A stretch of DNA of 14,526 nt. It comes from Blautia sp. Its GTDB lineage: Bacteria; Bacillota; Clostridia; Lachnospirales; Lachnospiraceae. The stretch spans positions 1 through 14,526 of the forward strand of contig JAFWDX010000181.1 of NCBI GenBank assembly GCA_017515945.1, in the 5' to 3' direction. Positions 6,923 to 14,343 of the stretch are shown here, piece after piece. The notes beneath the pieces were generated by a model. The model saw only the letters and a program-made list of their open reading frames with translations. It did no database searches and was not told the origin of the DNA. Both the position numbers and the translations under genes were made by a program. How positions within the stretch are numbered: the first letter of the stretch is position 1; the number at the start of each line of letters is the position of its first letter.

Positions 6923-9900
6923 ATGGGCATGATATTGTCATTTTATACCACCAGGCATTATAAAGAATATATACTCCCGCTGATCAACAATACCGATCAT
7001 ACCCTGTATATTCAAGGCCATATACTCGGTCTGCGCAATGACCTCCAGGTGTTCCTGGAGGTCGTGGATCAGGTGTGGAGGCTGCGCCGGAGCCGCTCGT
7101 ACATCACTTTTTCCGGCTCGGAGGCTGTGCCGGATCAGTATCCACTGTTTGACGGGGAGAGCCTGCAGATGGTGACGGCAGACAGGCAGCAGATCTTTAT
7201 CCTTGTCCAGGAGAGGCCGGAGCTTTTTTTTCCTTATGAGAAATACAGTCTGCAGGGTCATGACAGGCTGACCATAGGCCGGCGTGAGGGAAATGACATT
7301 CTGTACAGCCGCCGGGCGGCCGCGACGGGCGGTCATCTGGTCTCCTCTCACCATGCGGTGCTGGAGCGGGTGAACGACAGCTGGCAGGTCGTGAACCAGG
7401 GGGTGAACGGCTTATATGTCAACGGCAGCTTTGTGAAGGAAAGAAGGGATCTGCATTTCGGGGATTATATCAATATCGTCGGTCTGCACATGGTTTTTCT
7501 CGGTGAAGTGCTGGCTGTAGATCTGGAAACCGAGGATGCGTTCCTGATGAAACAGGATCTGGAGATGTGGCATCAGACAGCAGTTGATGAGCATGACTGC
7601 GCGGAGGCAGAGAGGATCCGTCAGGCGGATGCGGACGGGCAGGAACCGGATCTGGATCGGTCCATGAAAGAGATCGTCAATGCCTATTTCAGGGAGATGG
7701 CGGAAAGGGAGGATGAAGGCGGTCTGAGGATCGTGCACCGTTCTCCAAGGGTCATGGAAAGGATCGTGCTGCCGGTGATCGATCTGCAGGAGCTCTCAGG
7801 GGAAAACGCAGAAGGACGGAAGGAGAGCGGTTTCGGCAACAGAAGACCGGAGGAAGACCGGGGAGGGAAATACAGCGGCATATCCGGGGAAAGCCTGGAC
7901 AAAGTACAATGCAGACTGGACCTGACAAGAGACAGTATGATCAGAATGTATCCGGATGCGGCCGAATGCGCCGGCTATGAAGCGGCTGCACCTGCGCTTT
8001 GGAGCAGGAACGCACGCCATCCTGATTTCCTGAGCTTTCGTCTGGGCTTCGGGGAGATGAGTGTTCCGATTCGCGGACAGCTCCCGGATCCCGAGGAATC
8101 GGATATAAGCCGCCGGGTCCGGGAAATGGCGATACTGAAAAACGTGCCGATCCTGGTGGATCTGCTGAAATATCCGCTGATCGGCGTCGTAGGCGATGCC
8201 GGCCGGAGCATGGAAGTGATCCGCAGCCTGGTGATACAGCTGGCAGCCCATGTGTCTTACACGGACGTCAAGCTCGTACTGATCTGTGACGAGCAGGACT
8301 GTATGGAACCGAATCCATGGAACTTTGTGCGCTGGCTTCCGCATACATGGTCAGAGGATCGGAAACGCCGTTACATCGCCCAGACAAAGGAGGAAGCAGA
8401 GGATCTGTTTTTTGAACTGTCCCGCATTTTCAGACGCAGGGAAGAAAATGCGCAGAATGATGAGAGACAGGCGGACATGCCGCTGCCCAGACCTTATTAT
8501 GTAGTACTGGCATCCAGGACTTCGCTGCTCAGATCGGAGCTGATCGAGAAGTATATCTTCCGCAACAGACCCTGCTATGGGCTGACGACGCTGATCATTG
8601 AAAACCATCTGGACGACCTGCCGAACACCTGTGATTACATCATTGAGAACAGTATACACAGTCAGCAGCTATACAGCCTGGCTGACGCCAGGGAAAAGCG
8701 CCGGCTGGTCTTTGACTATGTTTCCGAAGAAGCTGCAGAGCGGTTTTGCAGAAGGCTTTCGGCATATCGTGTGACTGAAACCGAGACAGGGTCAGAACTG
8801 CCGGCAGGTCTGTCCCTGTTTGACATGCTGGGGATCGCCGTGCCTGAGGACAGCAACATACTCGAACGATGGCTGAAGAACAGGACCTATGAGCATATCC
8901 GGGGACTGCTTGGAGAGACGGCAGGCGGGATCCTGTGTGAACTGGATGTACACGAAAAATATCATGGGCCCCATGGGCTGATCGCCGGCACGACCGGATC
9001 CGGAAAGAGCGAGCTGCTGCTGACCTGGCTGCTGACGCTGGCGATGAACTACAGCCCGGAGGATTTGAATTTCTTTATCATTGATTTCAAGGGAGGGGAT
9101 CTGGCAAAAAGACTGGAAGGCCTGCCGCATCTGATCGGCTCTCTTTCCAACCTTTCCGGGAGCCGGATCCATCGGGCGCTGGTCTCGGTCAAAAGCGAGA
9201 ACCGACGCCGGCAAAGGCTGCTGGCCCGGACCGGGACGAGCCATATCGATGCGTATACCCGCCTGTACAAACAGGGCAGGATCTCCACAGGCCTGCCGCA
9301 TCTGCTGGTGGTGGTGGATGAATTCGCTGAGCTTAAGCGTGAACAGCCTGATTTTATGCAGGAGCTGATCAGCGTGTCACAGGTCGGGAGAAGCCTGGGG
9401 ATCCACCTGATCCTTTCCACACAAAAGCCGGCAGGGGTAGTCGATGACAATATCCGAAGCAATTCCCGGTTCAGGATATGCATGCGCGTACAGGACCGCC
9501 GGGACAGCCAGGACCTGATCGGAAAGCCGGATGCGGCTTTTATCCTGGAACCGGGACGCGGATATCTCCAGGCGGGAAATGATGAAGTCTTTGAATGTGT
9601 GCAGGCAGCTTTCAGCTCCGCACCATTTCAGGAGCGCGCTGCGCTCTCCCATAAGGAGAACATTTCGGTCCGGCTGATCCGGACCGACGGCAGCCGGATC
9701 CTTCCGCAAAGGATGGACGAAGAGAAAACTGACAGCGAACCGGATACGACACAGCTGGAGGCGATGAAGCAATATCTGCGCAGATGCTGTGACGAAGTTT
9801 ATCCGGATGGGCTCCGGTACCGCAGCCTGTGGCTTCCTCCGCTTCCGGAAAGGCTTTATCTGGATGAAACAGATCAGTCGGATGAGACACAGGGGGAGAC

Positions 9901-11587
9901 TGCTCCCGACCTGGTGCTGCTGAAGACAGCGCCCGGGCTCGTCGACGACCCGGCTGAACAGAAGCAGTTCGCCATGGAGCTGCAATGGCCGGCTGCAGGA
10001 AATGTCATGATCGCCGGCAGCGGGCGAAGCGGAAAAAGCACATTCCTGCAGACGCTCCTGTACAGCTTTATAACGAAAGAATCCCCTTCCCGGATCTGGA
10101 TCTATGGCCTGGATTATGGAGGCGGTGCCTTAAACGCGTTTGAAGATGCTCCGCATGTCGGAGGGATGATCGTAAAAGGACAGGAAGAAAAGATCGGCTA
10201 TCTGGTCAGGATGCTGGACGGAATGCTTTCTGAAAGAAGAAAACTCCTGAGAGGCGGGGATTTCAGTTATTATATTCGCAGCCACGGCTGGGTCATTCCG
10301 GCTGTGTTCCTGATCGTTGACAACTATGCAGGGCTGCGTGAAAGCACTGCTGGAGAATATGATGATGCCCTGCTGACCCTGGCCGGAGAAGGACCGGCAT
10401 ACGGGATCTGGATGATCATAACGGGGAACGGGGTGGGATGGAACCATATCCCGCAGCTGATGGCAGAGAACTTCCGTACGGTGCTGTGCCTGGAGCTGAA
10501 GGACAGATATGCATATGAAGAGATCCTGCGGGTTCCGCTGACGGGTATTCTGCCGGAGAAAAATATCCATGGCCGGGGCATTGCCGTGTGGGAAAACCGG
10601 ACACTGGAATTTCAGACGGCGTTGTGCGCACGGGCAGACGACGACTATATGAGGACAGAGCTGGTGCGTCAGCGGTGTTTGGAGAGAAAGGCGCAGTGCG
10701 GCGGGATCCGTGCGAAACGTGTGCCTGAGATCCCGGAGCATCCGGCCTGGGCGGATCTGATCCGCGGGGACGAGGCCGCAGCTGCGCCGGATAAAAAGGC
10801 CGTACTGCCTGTCGGTTATGACCTGTCGGATGCGCATGTTTACGGACTTGACCTGGAACAGTGTACCCCGATCCTGCTGACCGGGGCTGCCGGCTCAGGC
10901 AGGGAGAACGGACTGAATGTCCTGCTGGCATCTGCCTGTGCCAGGCAATATGAGATATACTGGCTCGAGGGGGAGCCTTCGGAGGAAATCCCGGCTGCAG
11001 TGAAAGCGGGAAAAGAGCTTGCGGCCGGATATACGGAGAAGGACGGATCCTCTCACAGGATCGCGGACGCCGCAAAAGCGGCTGAAGAGCATGCAGACGG
11101 GGATGCGGAGGAAACCGGGCGCTTCCACAGAATTCCGGAAACACACTGGCGCAGCTTTTTTGAAGAAACGCTGCGGGCGATGGCTGCAGAACGGAAGAAG
11201 GCAGAGACGGGACCGGCAGAACCCATTGTCATTTTTATACCCGATCTGGCGTGGCTCCTGGATTCTCTCTGCTATGAAGAAAAAAGGCTGGGAAGTCTGC
11301 TGGAATCTTTTTTTGCTGAAGGGAAAAGACTGCGTATTTACTTTATCGCCGCCATGGATCCGGATGCAAAGGGGATGGTGAACGGTTTTTCCGCCTATCA
11401 GGCATTCGTACATGGGCAGGAGGGACTTCACTTCGGCGGGAATGTCCTGAGAAATCCCATATTTGATTTCAGCGGAATGTCCTATGAGGAAAAAAGGGAA
11501 AGCCTGCCTGCGGATCAGTGTATCCGGGTATCTGCCGGAAGGGCGGTCTGCAGGATCAGGGTGCCTAGAATGGGAAAGAGTTGGTAA
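6923..11587 (+). CDS. essC: EssC/YukB-type FHA-FtsK/SpoIIIE ATPase of a type VII secretion system, no visible TM segments
   Basis: 1554 residues; the motor that exports WXG100-type substrates. An N-terminal FHA-like region (1-100) is followed by a clear FHA domain at about 108-200 (IGRREGND, SSHHAVLE, NGLYVNG). A degenerate ATPase-like D0 follows LWSR...PDFLSFRLGFG (359-377), with GVVGDAGRS at 421-429. D1 (about 650-900) is intact: Walker A GTTGSGKS 689-696, Walker B LLVVVDE 794-800, and STQKP 832-836. D2 (about 1020-1235) has GSGRSGKST 1032-1040 and VFLIVDN 1128-1134, with Asn in place of the usual acid. D3 (about 1300-1545) has a degenerate Walker A GAAGSGREN 1321-1329 and IVIFIPD 1435-1441. 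EssC normally has two membrane helices between the FHA region and D0; here residues 276-340 are hydrophilic. GGAAGGA 9 nt upstream supports the ATG. It heads the operon. Confidence 0.93.
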   Translation: MGMILSFYTTRHYKEYILPLINNTDHTLYIQGHILGLRNDLQVFLEVVDQVWRLRRSRSYITFSGSEAVPDQYPLFDGESLQMVTADRQQIFILVQERPELFFPYEKYSLQGHDRLTIGRREGNDILYSRRAAATGGHLVSSHHAVLERVNDSWQVVNQGVNGLYVNGSFVKERRDLHFGDYINIVGLHMVFLGEVLAVDLETEDAFLMKQDLEMWHQTAVDEHDCAEAERIRQADADGQEPDLDRSMKEIVNAYFREMAEREDEGGLRIVHRSPRVMERIVLPVIDLQELSGENAEGRKESGFGNRRPEEDRGGKYSGISGESLDKVQCRLDLTRDSMIRMYPDAAECAGYEAAAPALWSRNARHPDFLSFRLGFGEMSVPIRGQLPDPEESDISRRVREMAILKNVPILVDLLKYPLIGVVGDAGRSMEVIRSLVIQLAAHVSYTDVKLVLICDEQDCMEPNPWNFVRWLPHTWSEDRKRRYIAQTKEEAEDLFFELSRIFRRREENAQNDERQADMPLPRPYYVVLASRTSLLRSELIEKYIFRNRPCYGLTTLIIENHLDDLPNTCDYIIENSIHSQQLYSLADAREKRRLVFDYVSEEAAERFCRRLSAYRVTETETGSELPAGLSLFDMLGIAVPEDSNILERWLKNRTYEHIRGLLGETAGGILCELDVHEKYHGPHGLIAGTTGSGKSELLLTWLLTLAMNYSPEDLNFFIIDFKGGDLAKRLEGLPHLIGSLSNLSGSRIHRALVSVKSENRRRQRLLARTGTSHIDAYTRLYKQGRISTGLPHLLVVVDEFAELKREQPDFMQELISVSQVGRSLGIHLILSTQKPAGVVDDNIRSNSRFRICMRVQDRRDSQDLIGKPDAAFILEPGRGYLQAGNDEVFECVQAAFSSAPFQERAALSHKENISVRLIRTDGSRILPQRMDEEKTDSEPDTTQLEAMKQYLRRCCDEVYPDGLRYRSLWLPPLPERLYLDETDQSDETQGETAPDLVLLKTAPGLVDDPAEQKQFAMELQWPAAGNVMIAGSGRSGKSTFLQTLLYSFITKESPSRIWIYGLDYGGGALNAFEDAPHVGGMIVKGQEEKIGYLVRMLDGMLSERRKLLRGGDFSYYIRSHGWVIPAVFLIVDNYAGLRESTAGEYDDALLTLAGEGPAYGIWMIITGNGVGWNHIPQLMAENFRTVLCLELKDRYAYEEILRVPLTGILPEKNIHGRGIAVWENRTLEFQTALCARADDDYMRTELVRQRCLERKAQCGGIRAKRVPEIPEHPAWADLIRGDEAAAAPDKKAVLPVGYDLSDAHVYGLDLEQCTPILLTGAAGSGRENGLNVLLASACARQYEIYWLEGEPSEEIPAAVKAGKELAAGYTEKDGSSHRIADAAKAAEEHADGDAEETGRFHRIPETHWRSFFEETLRAMAAERKKAETGPAEPIVIFIPDLAWLLDSLCYEEKRLGSLLESFFAEGKRLRIYFIAAMDPDAKGMVNGFSAYQAFVHGQEGLHFGGNVLRNPIFDFSGMSYEEKRESLPADQCIRVSAGRAVCRIRVPRMGKSW

Positions 11588-11594
11588 AAGCTTC

Positions 11595-12323
11595 ATGATC
11601 AACATGTTGATTTCAGACACGGACAAAGAGGAAAAAAAGGTGATCGAAGCCTCCTGCAGGGAATGCACAGCCTTTAATTCCGAAGAAAAGCTGTGTATCT
11701 TTTACGTTGGAGATCCGGAGAAGCCGCAGCGGGATCTGGAAAAGGAGGACCTTTTTCATCTGGCGATCGTGGATGTCTGCGCAGGCGGAGGGCTCGCGCT
11801 GGCGGAAAAGCTCAGGGAGCTGTTTCCGCAGCTGCATCTTATGGTCATCGCGGAGGCACGCATTTCTCCGCTTGCGTATGTGAATCCCCGGATCCGTGCG
11901 ACCGGCCTTCTGCTGAGGCCCTTTGCGGATGAAGTGGTCCGCCGTACCTGCGCAGAATTTCTGACCGGTTCGGGTGTGTTCAGACAGGATGAGGATGAAC
12001 ACAGCTTCCTGGTTCAGAATTCGGAAGGGAAGACCCTGATTCCTTACCGGAAAATATATTATTTTGAGGCGCGGGAAAAAAAGATTTTTGTCAGGACAAA
12101 AAGCCGGGAATACGGGATCTATGAAGTCCTTGATCATCTGATGCAGGAGCTCCCTCCGGAATTCCTGCGCTGCCACAGAGGGTTTATCATCAACACGGAC
12201 ATGTTTGAAAGCGTCCGTTTTTCGGAGAATGCCATTTATCTGAATGGAGGGATCAGCGTGCCTCTGTCCAGAAGCTATAAAGCAGACGTCAAGGAGTATA
12301 TGAATGGAAGACAGAATAAGTGA
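11595..12323 (+). CDS. LytTR-type response regulator with degenerate receiver, inside the T7SS operon
   Basis: 242 residues. Residues 1-125 have the outline of a receiver: acidic N-terminal residues in LISDTDKEE, a candidate phospho-acceptor D60 in LAIVDVCAGG, and LLLRPF at 105-110 where an active receiver has Lys-Pro. The usual Ser/Thr after strand 4 is not apparent (MVIAEA, 83-88). Residues about 136-237 form a LytTR DNA-binding domain with YRKIYYFEA (151-159) and RCHRGFIINTDMF (192-204). The ATG at 11595, 7 nt after the essC-like stop, is preferred over an in-frame ATG at 11463 inside essC, although its ribosome site is weak; an ATG at 11604 is an alternative. No histidine kinase is in the window. 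It probably controls this operon or its substrates, perhaps without phosphorylation. Confidence 0.85.
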   Translation: MINMLISDTDKEEKKVIEASCRECTAFNSEEKLCIFYVGDPEKPQRDLEKEDLFHLAIVDVCAGGGLALAEKLRELFPQLHLMVIAEARISPLAYVNPRIRATGLLLRPFADEVVRRTCAEFLTGSGVFRQDEDEHSFLVQNSEGKTLIPYRKIYYFEAREKKIFVRTKSREYGIYEVLDHLMQELPPEFLRCHRGFIINTDMFESVRFSENAIYLNGGISVPLSRSYKADVKEYMNGRQNK

Positions 12324-13059
12324 AACGCCGATAACTATGGAAGAGCCTGCGTCTGAACAGCTGCAGACACTGACATATGCTCCGGTCATCCTCACGGGTC
12401 ATGAGCTGCTCATGCTGGCGGCCGCCGGCGGGCTGAAGGGCTTCCGATGCCTGCTGCGGGAAGAACTGTCTCTGCCGGATCCCGAACAGAGTATTTATAC
12501 CTGGATGGGGATGAAGCAGGAGGAGATCCTGGACGAAAAGGAAACGGTCAGAGAGCCTTATGCGTCACTGATCCGCGAGCTGAAAAGCGCGTCCTCGCTG
12601 CTGCTGCTTTATACCCGTTACAGTACCGACGCCAGACTCTGCGTCTATACCGGTGAAAACCGGCTGGTGCTGGCGGAGCCGTCTGAGCGGGATCAGAATT
12701 CGATCCGGCTGTGGACTCAGTCCAGGCAGGCCTTTTGCAGGGAGATGCTGCAGGAGGGATGGCTGGCTGACCTGACATATGAGCATGAGACCACGGCTGT
12801 CCCCCGGATCCTTCTGCGCCGATGCGGCAGACTGCCTGTGCTGACCGGGGAGGGAAGAATTAGCAAAGAGGTTTTTCCTGATGTGGTACGGCTGGTGATG
12901 GAACGATATGACATGCAGACGGCATCTGTTACGGAGCGCCTGATGACCATAGAATATGATTATAAAGAATTCCTGCTCCACGGCACGGATGACCTGCGGG
13001 TATGCCCGGCACAAAGGGAACATGCGGCTGCGGTCCTCAGGGAATTCTGCCGGAGATGA
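12304..13059 (+). CDS. T7SS-associated protein of unknown function, possibly EspG/DUF5081-like
   Basis: 251 residues, mixed alpha/beta, with no signal peptide or membrane segment. It overlaps the LytTR gene by 20 bp and has AAGGAG 7 nt before its ATG, so the two are probably translationally coupled. ILTGHELLMLAAAGG (29-43), followed by a Leu-rich helix, a central SASSLLLLYTR stretch (about 94-104) and LVLAEPSERD (about 120-129), recall EspG-type chaperones of ESX systems, which bind secreted substrates in the cytoplasm. This match comes from pattern and context only and is weak. Residues 10-21 are encoded by copy A of the 34-bp palindromic element, in a probably flexible N-terminus before the folded part. 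Confidence 0.75.
   Translation: MEDRISETPITMEEPASEQLQTLTYAPVILTGHELLMLAAAGGLKGFRCLLREELSLPDPEQSIYTWMGMKQEEILDEKETVREPYASLIRELKSASSLLLLYTRYSTDARLCVYTGENRLVLAEPSERDQNSIRLWTQSRQAFCREMLQEGWLADLTYEHETTAVPRILLRRCGRLPVLTGEGRISKEVFPDVVRLVMERYDMQTASVTERLMTIEYDYKEFLLHGTDDLRVCPAQREHAAAVLREFCRR
12331..12364 (+). repeat. 34-bp palindromic element, copy A (inside a coding region)
   Basis: 26 of 34 bases match copy C (13340-13373), and the right end is ACAGCTGC as in copy B. The left end, ATAACTAT, no longer pairs well, so the palindrome is degraded. It is read in frame as ITMEEPASEQL followed by Q, in the N-terminal region of the EspG-like protein. Confidence 0.75.
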
Positions 13060-13061
13060 AT

Positions 13062-13310
13062 ATGATCATGGTGGACATATACGTCGCATCCGTGGATGCG
13101 GCATATGATTTTGAGATGGATGAAGAGATCACAACAGGAGAGGCCCTGCGGCAGATCACGGGTATCCTTGGCATGCTTTATCACAGCGAGGAGGATCCGG
13201 AGCGCTGTCCTTTCCTCCTTTGCCTGAGCAGGGACAGCCGTATTCTGCCGGACGGAGTTTCACTGCGGGAGGCAGGGGTGGAAAACGGAGACAGGCTGCT
13301 GCTTGTATGA
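13062..13310 (+). CDS. YukD/EsaB-type ubiquitin-like T7SS protein
   Basis: 82 residues with a ubiquitin-like layout: an initial strand VDIYVASVD, helix TTGEALRQITGILGML, and the ending GVSLREAGVENGDRLLLV, which is characteristic of YukD/EsaB proteins. These are small cytoplasmic T7SS components required for or regulating secretion; they are not conjugated like ubiquitin. Three ATGs cluster at 13056, 13062 and 13068. The one at 13062 is chosen because GGAG (13052-13055) lies 6 nt upstream. The upstream stop is 2 nt away, so coupling is expected. Confidence 0.88.
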   Translation: MIMVDIYVASVDAAYDFEMDEEITTGEALRQITGILGMLYHSEEDPERCPFLLCLSRDSRILPDGVSLREAGVENGDRLLLV

Positions 13311-13339
13311 AGAACGGGTGAGACCGATCAGAAAGGAAA

Positions 13340-13373
13340 GTAACTGTGAAAGAGCTTGTGACTGAACAGTTAC
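13340..13373 (+). repeat. 34-bp palindromic element, copy C (between operon genes)
   Basis: GTAACTGT and ACAGTTAC form perfect 8-bp inverted ends around an 18-nt centre. It fills much of the 76-bp gap between the YukD-like gene and the next gene, and its right edge directly abuts the Shine-Dalgarno AAAGGA (13374-13379). A stem here could affect processing or translation of the distal half of the operon. Confidence 0.85.
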
Positions 13374-13386
13374 AAAGGAAAAAAAG

Positions 13387-13794
13387 ATGCTTACACTGGA
13401 TATAACGGGGCTCAGAGAGGCTGCCGCGGATATGGACAGGCTGACCCGTTCCCTGAGATCGGAGGCAGAAAAGCTGTATCAGATGGATGCGGATCTGAAA
13501 CGATGTGCATATATGACGGACCAGAAAGTGCCGGCTGACGCGGAATGTATACATGAGCTTGAGGAACTGGGTTACAGACTGGGACAGCTCAGAAAAGTAC
13601 TGGAGCTTGTCTGTGATGAAGGCAGCCGCACACAGAAGGATGTACTGGACTGCGTCCGGGCGGCGGCTGACAGAGGGGCCGGTTACTGGACAGAAATGGA
13701 CGGGACGATGCTGGAGAATATGCGCCGCCGGATGGATCTGACGGGGATCGTGATCCGGGTCGAAGGAGAGGAAAATGGACGGAGTGCAGGTTGA
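13387..13794 (+). CDS. Small helical T7SS-locus protein, unknown function
   Basis: 135 residues, almost entirely helical with heptad-like leucine spacing: ITGLREAAADMDRLTRSLRS, then LEELGYRLGQLRKVLELVC. Two long helices joined by a turn (about 43-52) would suit a WXG100- or LXG-chaperone-like hairpin, but no W-x-G motif is present; the nearest is GYWTEMDG (98-105). AAAGGA lies 7 nt before the ATG. It overlaps the next gene by 20 bp. It may be a secreted partner or a chaperone; no family is assigned. Confidence 0.75.
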   Translation: MLTLDITGLREAAADMDRLTRSLRSEAEKLYQMDADLKRCAYMTDQKVPADAECIHELEELGYRLGQLRKVLELVCDEGSRTQKDVLDCVRAAADRGAGYWTEMDGTMLENMRRRMDLTGIVIRVEGEENGRSAG

Positions 13795-14110
13795 CCGGGA
13801 AAGGCTGAAGCTGGTCCGGCGTCATCTGGAGAAAAATATCTCGCAGATGCAGGAGATCCTCAAGGCCGCAGAAATGTCCGCGGATACAGATATGACTGAT
13901 GCAGGTGAAACCGAGGAAGGTCCCGCAGCTGTGAAGAAGCCTGTGGCCGAACAGCTGCAGACGGAAGGATCCCAGAAACAGATGATACATACCCTGCAGC
14001 AGGAGATGGAAGCACTTGCACGCCTGATGCAGGCCGCGGATGAGGTTCAGATACGATACGATCATTTTGAGGAAGATACGCTGGGCCTGATCGCGGAAAA
14101 GATAAGGTAA
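13775..14110 (+). CDS. Small helical T7SS-locus protein carrying a palindrome-derived linker
   Basis: 111 residues. The helix LKLVRRHLEKNISQMQEILKAA (11-32) and the helix MIHTLQQEMEALARLMQAA (70-88) flank an acidic linker (about 33-69). The end, YDHFEEDTLGLIAEKIR, is charged and helical. Copy B of the 34-bp palindrome encodes residues 51-62 (AAVKKPVAEQLQ) in the middle of the linker. AAGGAG is 6 nt before the ATG, inside the end of the preceding gene. A helical-hairpin partner or chaperone of T7SS substrates is likely from context; the family is not recognised. Confidence 0.75.
   Translation: MDGVQVDRERLKLVRRHLEKNISQMQEILKAAEMSADTDMTDAGETEEGPAAVKKPVAEQLQTEGSQKQMIHTLQQEMEALARLMQAADEVQIRYDHFEEDTLGLIAEKIR
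13925..13958 (+). repeat. 34-bp palindromic element, copy B (inside a coding region)
   Basis: GCAGCTGT and ACAGCTGC form perfect 8-bp inverted ends around an 18-nt centre. 25 of 34 bases match copy C. The arm differences (positions 2 and 4) are mirrored by changes at positions 33 and 31, so pairing is kept. It is read in the same frame as copy A. Confidence 0.85.
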
Positions 14111-14139
14111 GGTTCTGCAGTGCTGCAGGACAGGAGTGG

Positions 14140-14343
14140 ATGGAGTTGATCAGCCGGGATATGAGTAAGGACATCGGGACATTGATGGAAGAATTTGACA
14201 GACTGCTGCGCGAAACATCCAGGGAGGTATCCGGAATGAGCGCGGTATGGAATGATGAAGCAGGCATCCTGTGGCGTGAGACCGTTCTGGAATGCCTGGA
14301 CAAAATGGAGGACATACGGAATTCATCTGGAGGTACTGCGTAA
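14140..14343 (+). CDS. WXG100-like small protein with a variant WND turn
   Basis: 67 residues, predicted helix-turn-helix. SAVWNDEAGILWRETV (34-49) aligns with the turn region of WXG100 proteins but has W-N-D where the family has W-x-G. It is somewhat shorter than a typical WXG100 (about 100). The ATG at 14140 is only 3 nt from AGGAG, so a TTG at 14146 with 9-nt spacing is a real alternative start. Its stop overlaps the next start by one base. It could be a secreted heterodimer partner of the following WXG100 protein. Confidence 0.75.
   Translation: MELISRDMSKDIGTLMEEFDRLLRETSREVSGMSAVWNDEAGILWRETVLECLDKMEDIRNSSGGTA

Noticed and set aside
11463..11594. Longer N-terminus for the LytTR protein
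   Set aside because: This part lies inside the essC-like gene and does not resemble a receiver; receiver-like sequence begins at 11595-11604.
13002..13061. Longer N-terminus for the YukD-like protein
   Set aside because: The first 18 residues overlap the previous gene and do not fit the ubiquitin-like domain. GGAG supports the ATG at 13062.
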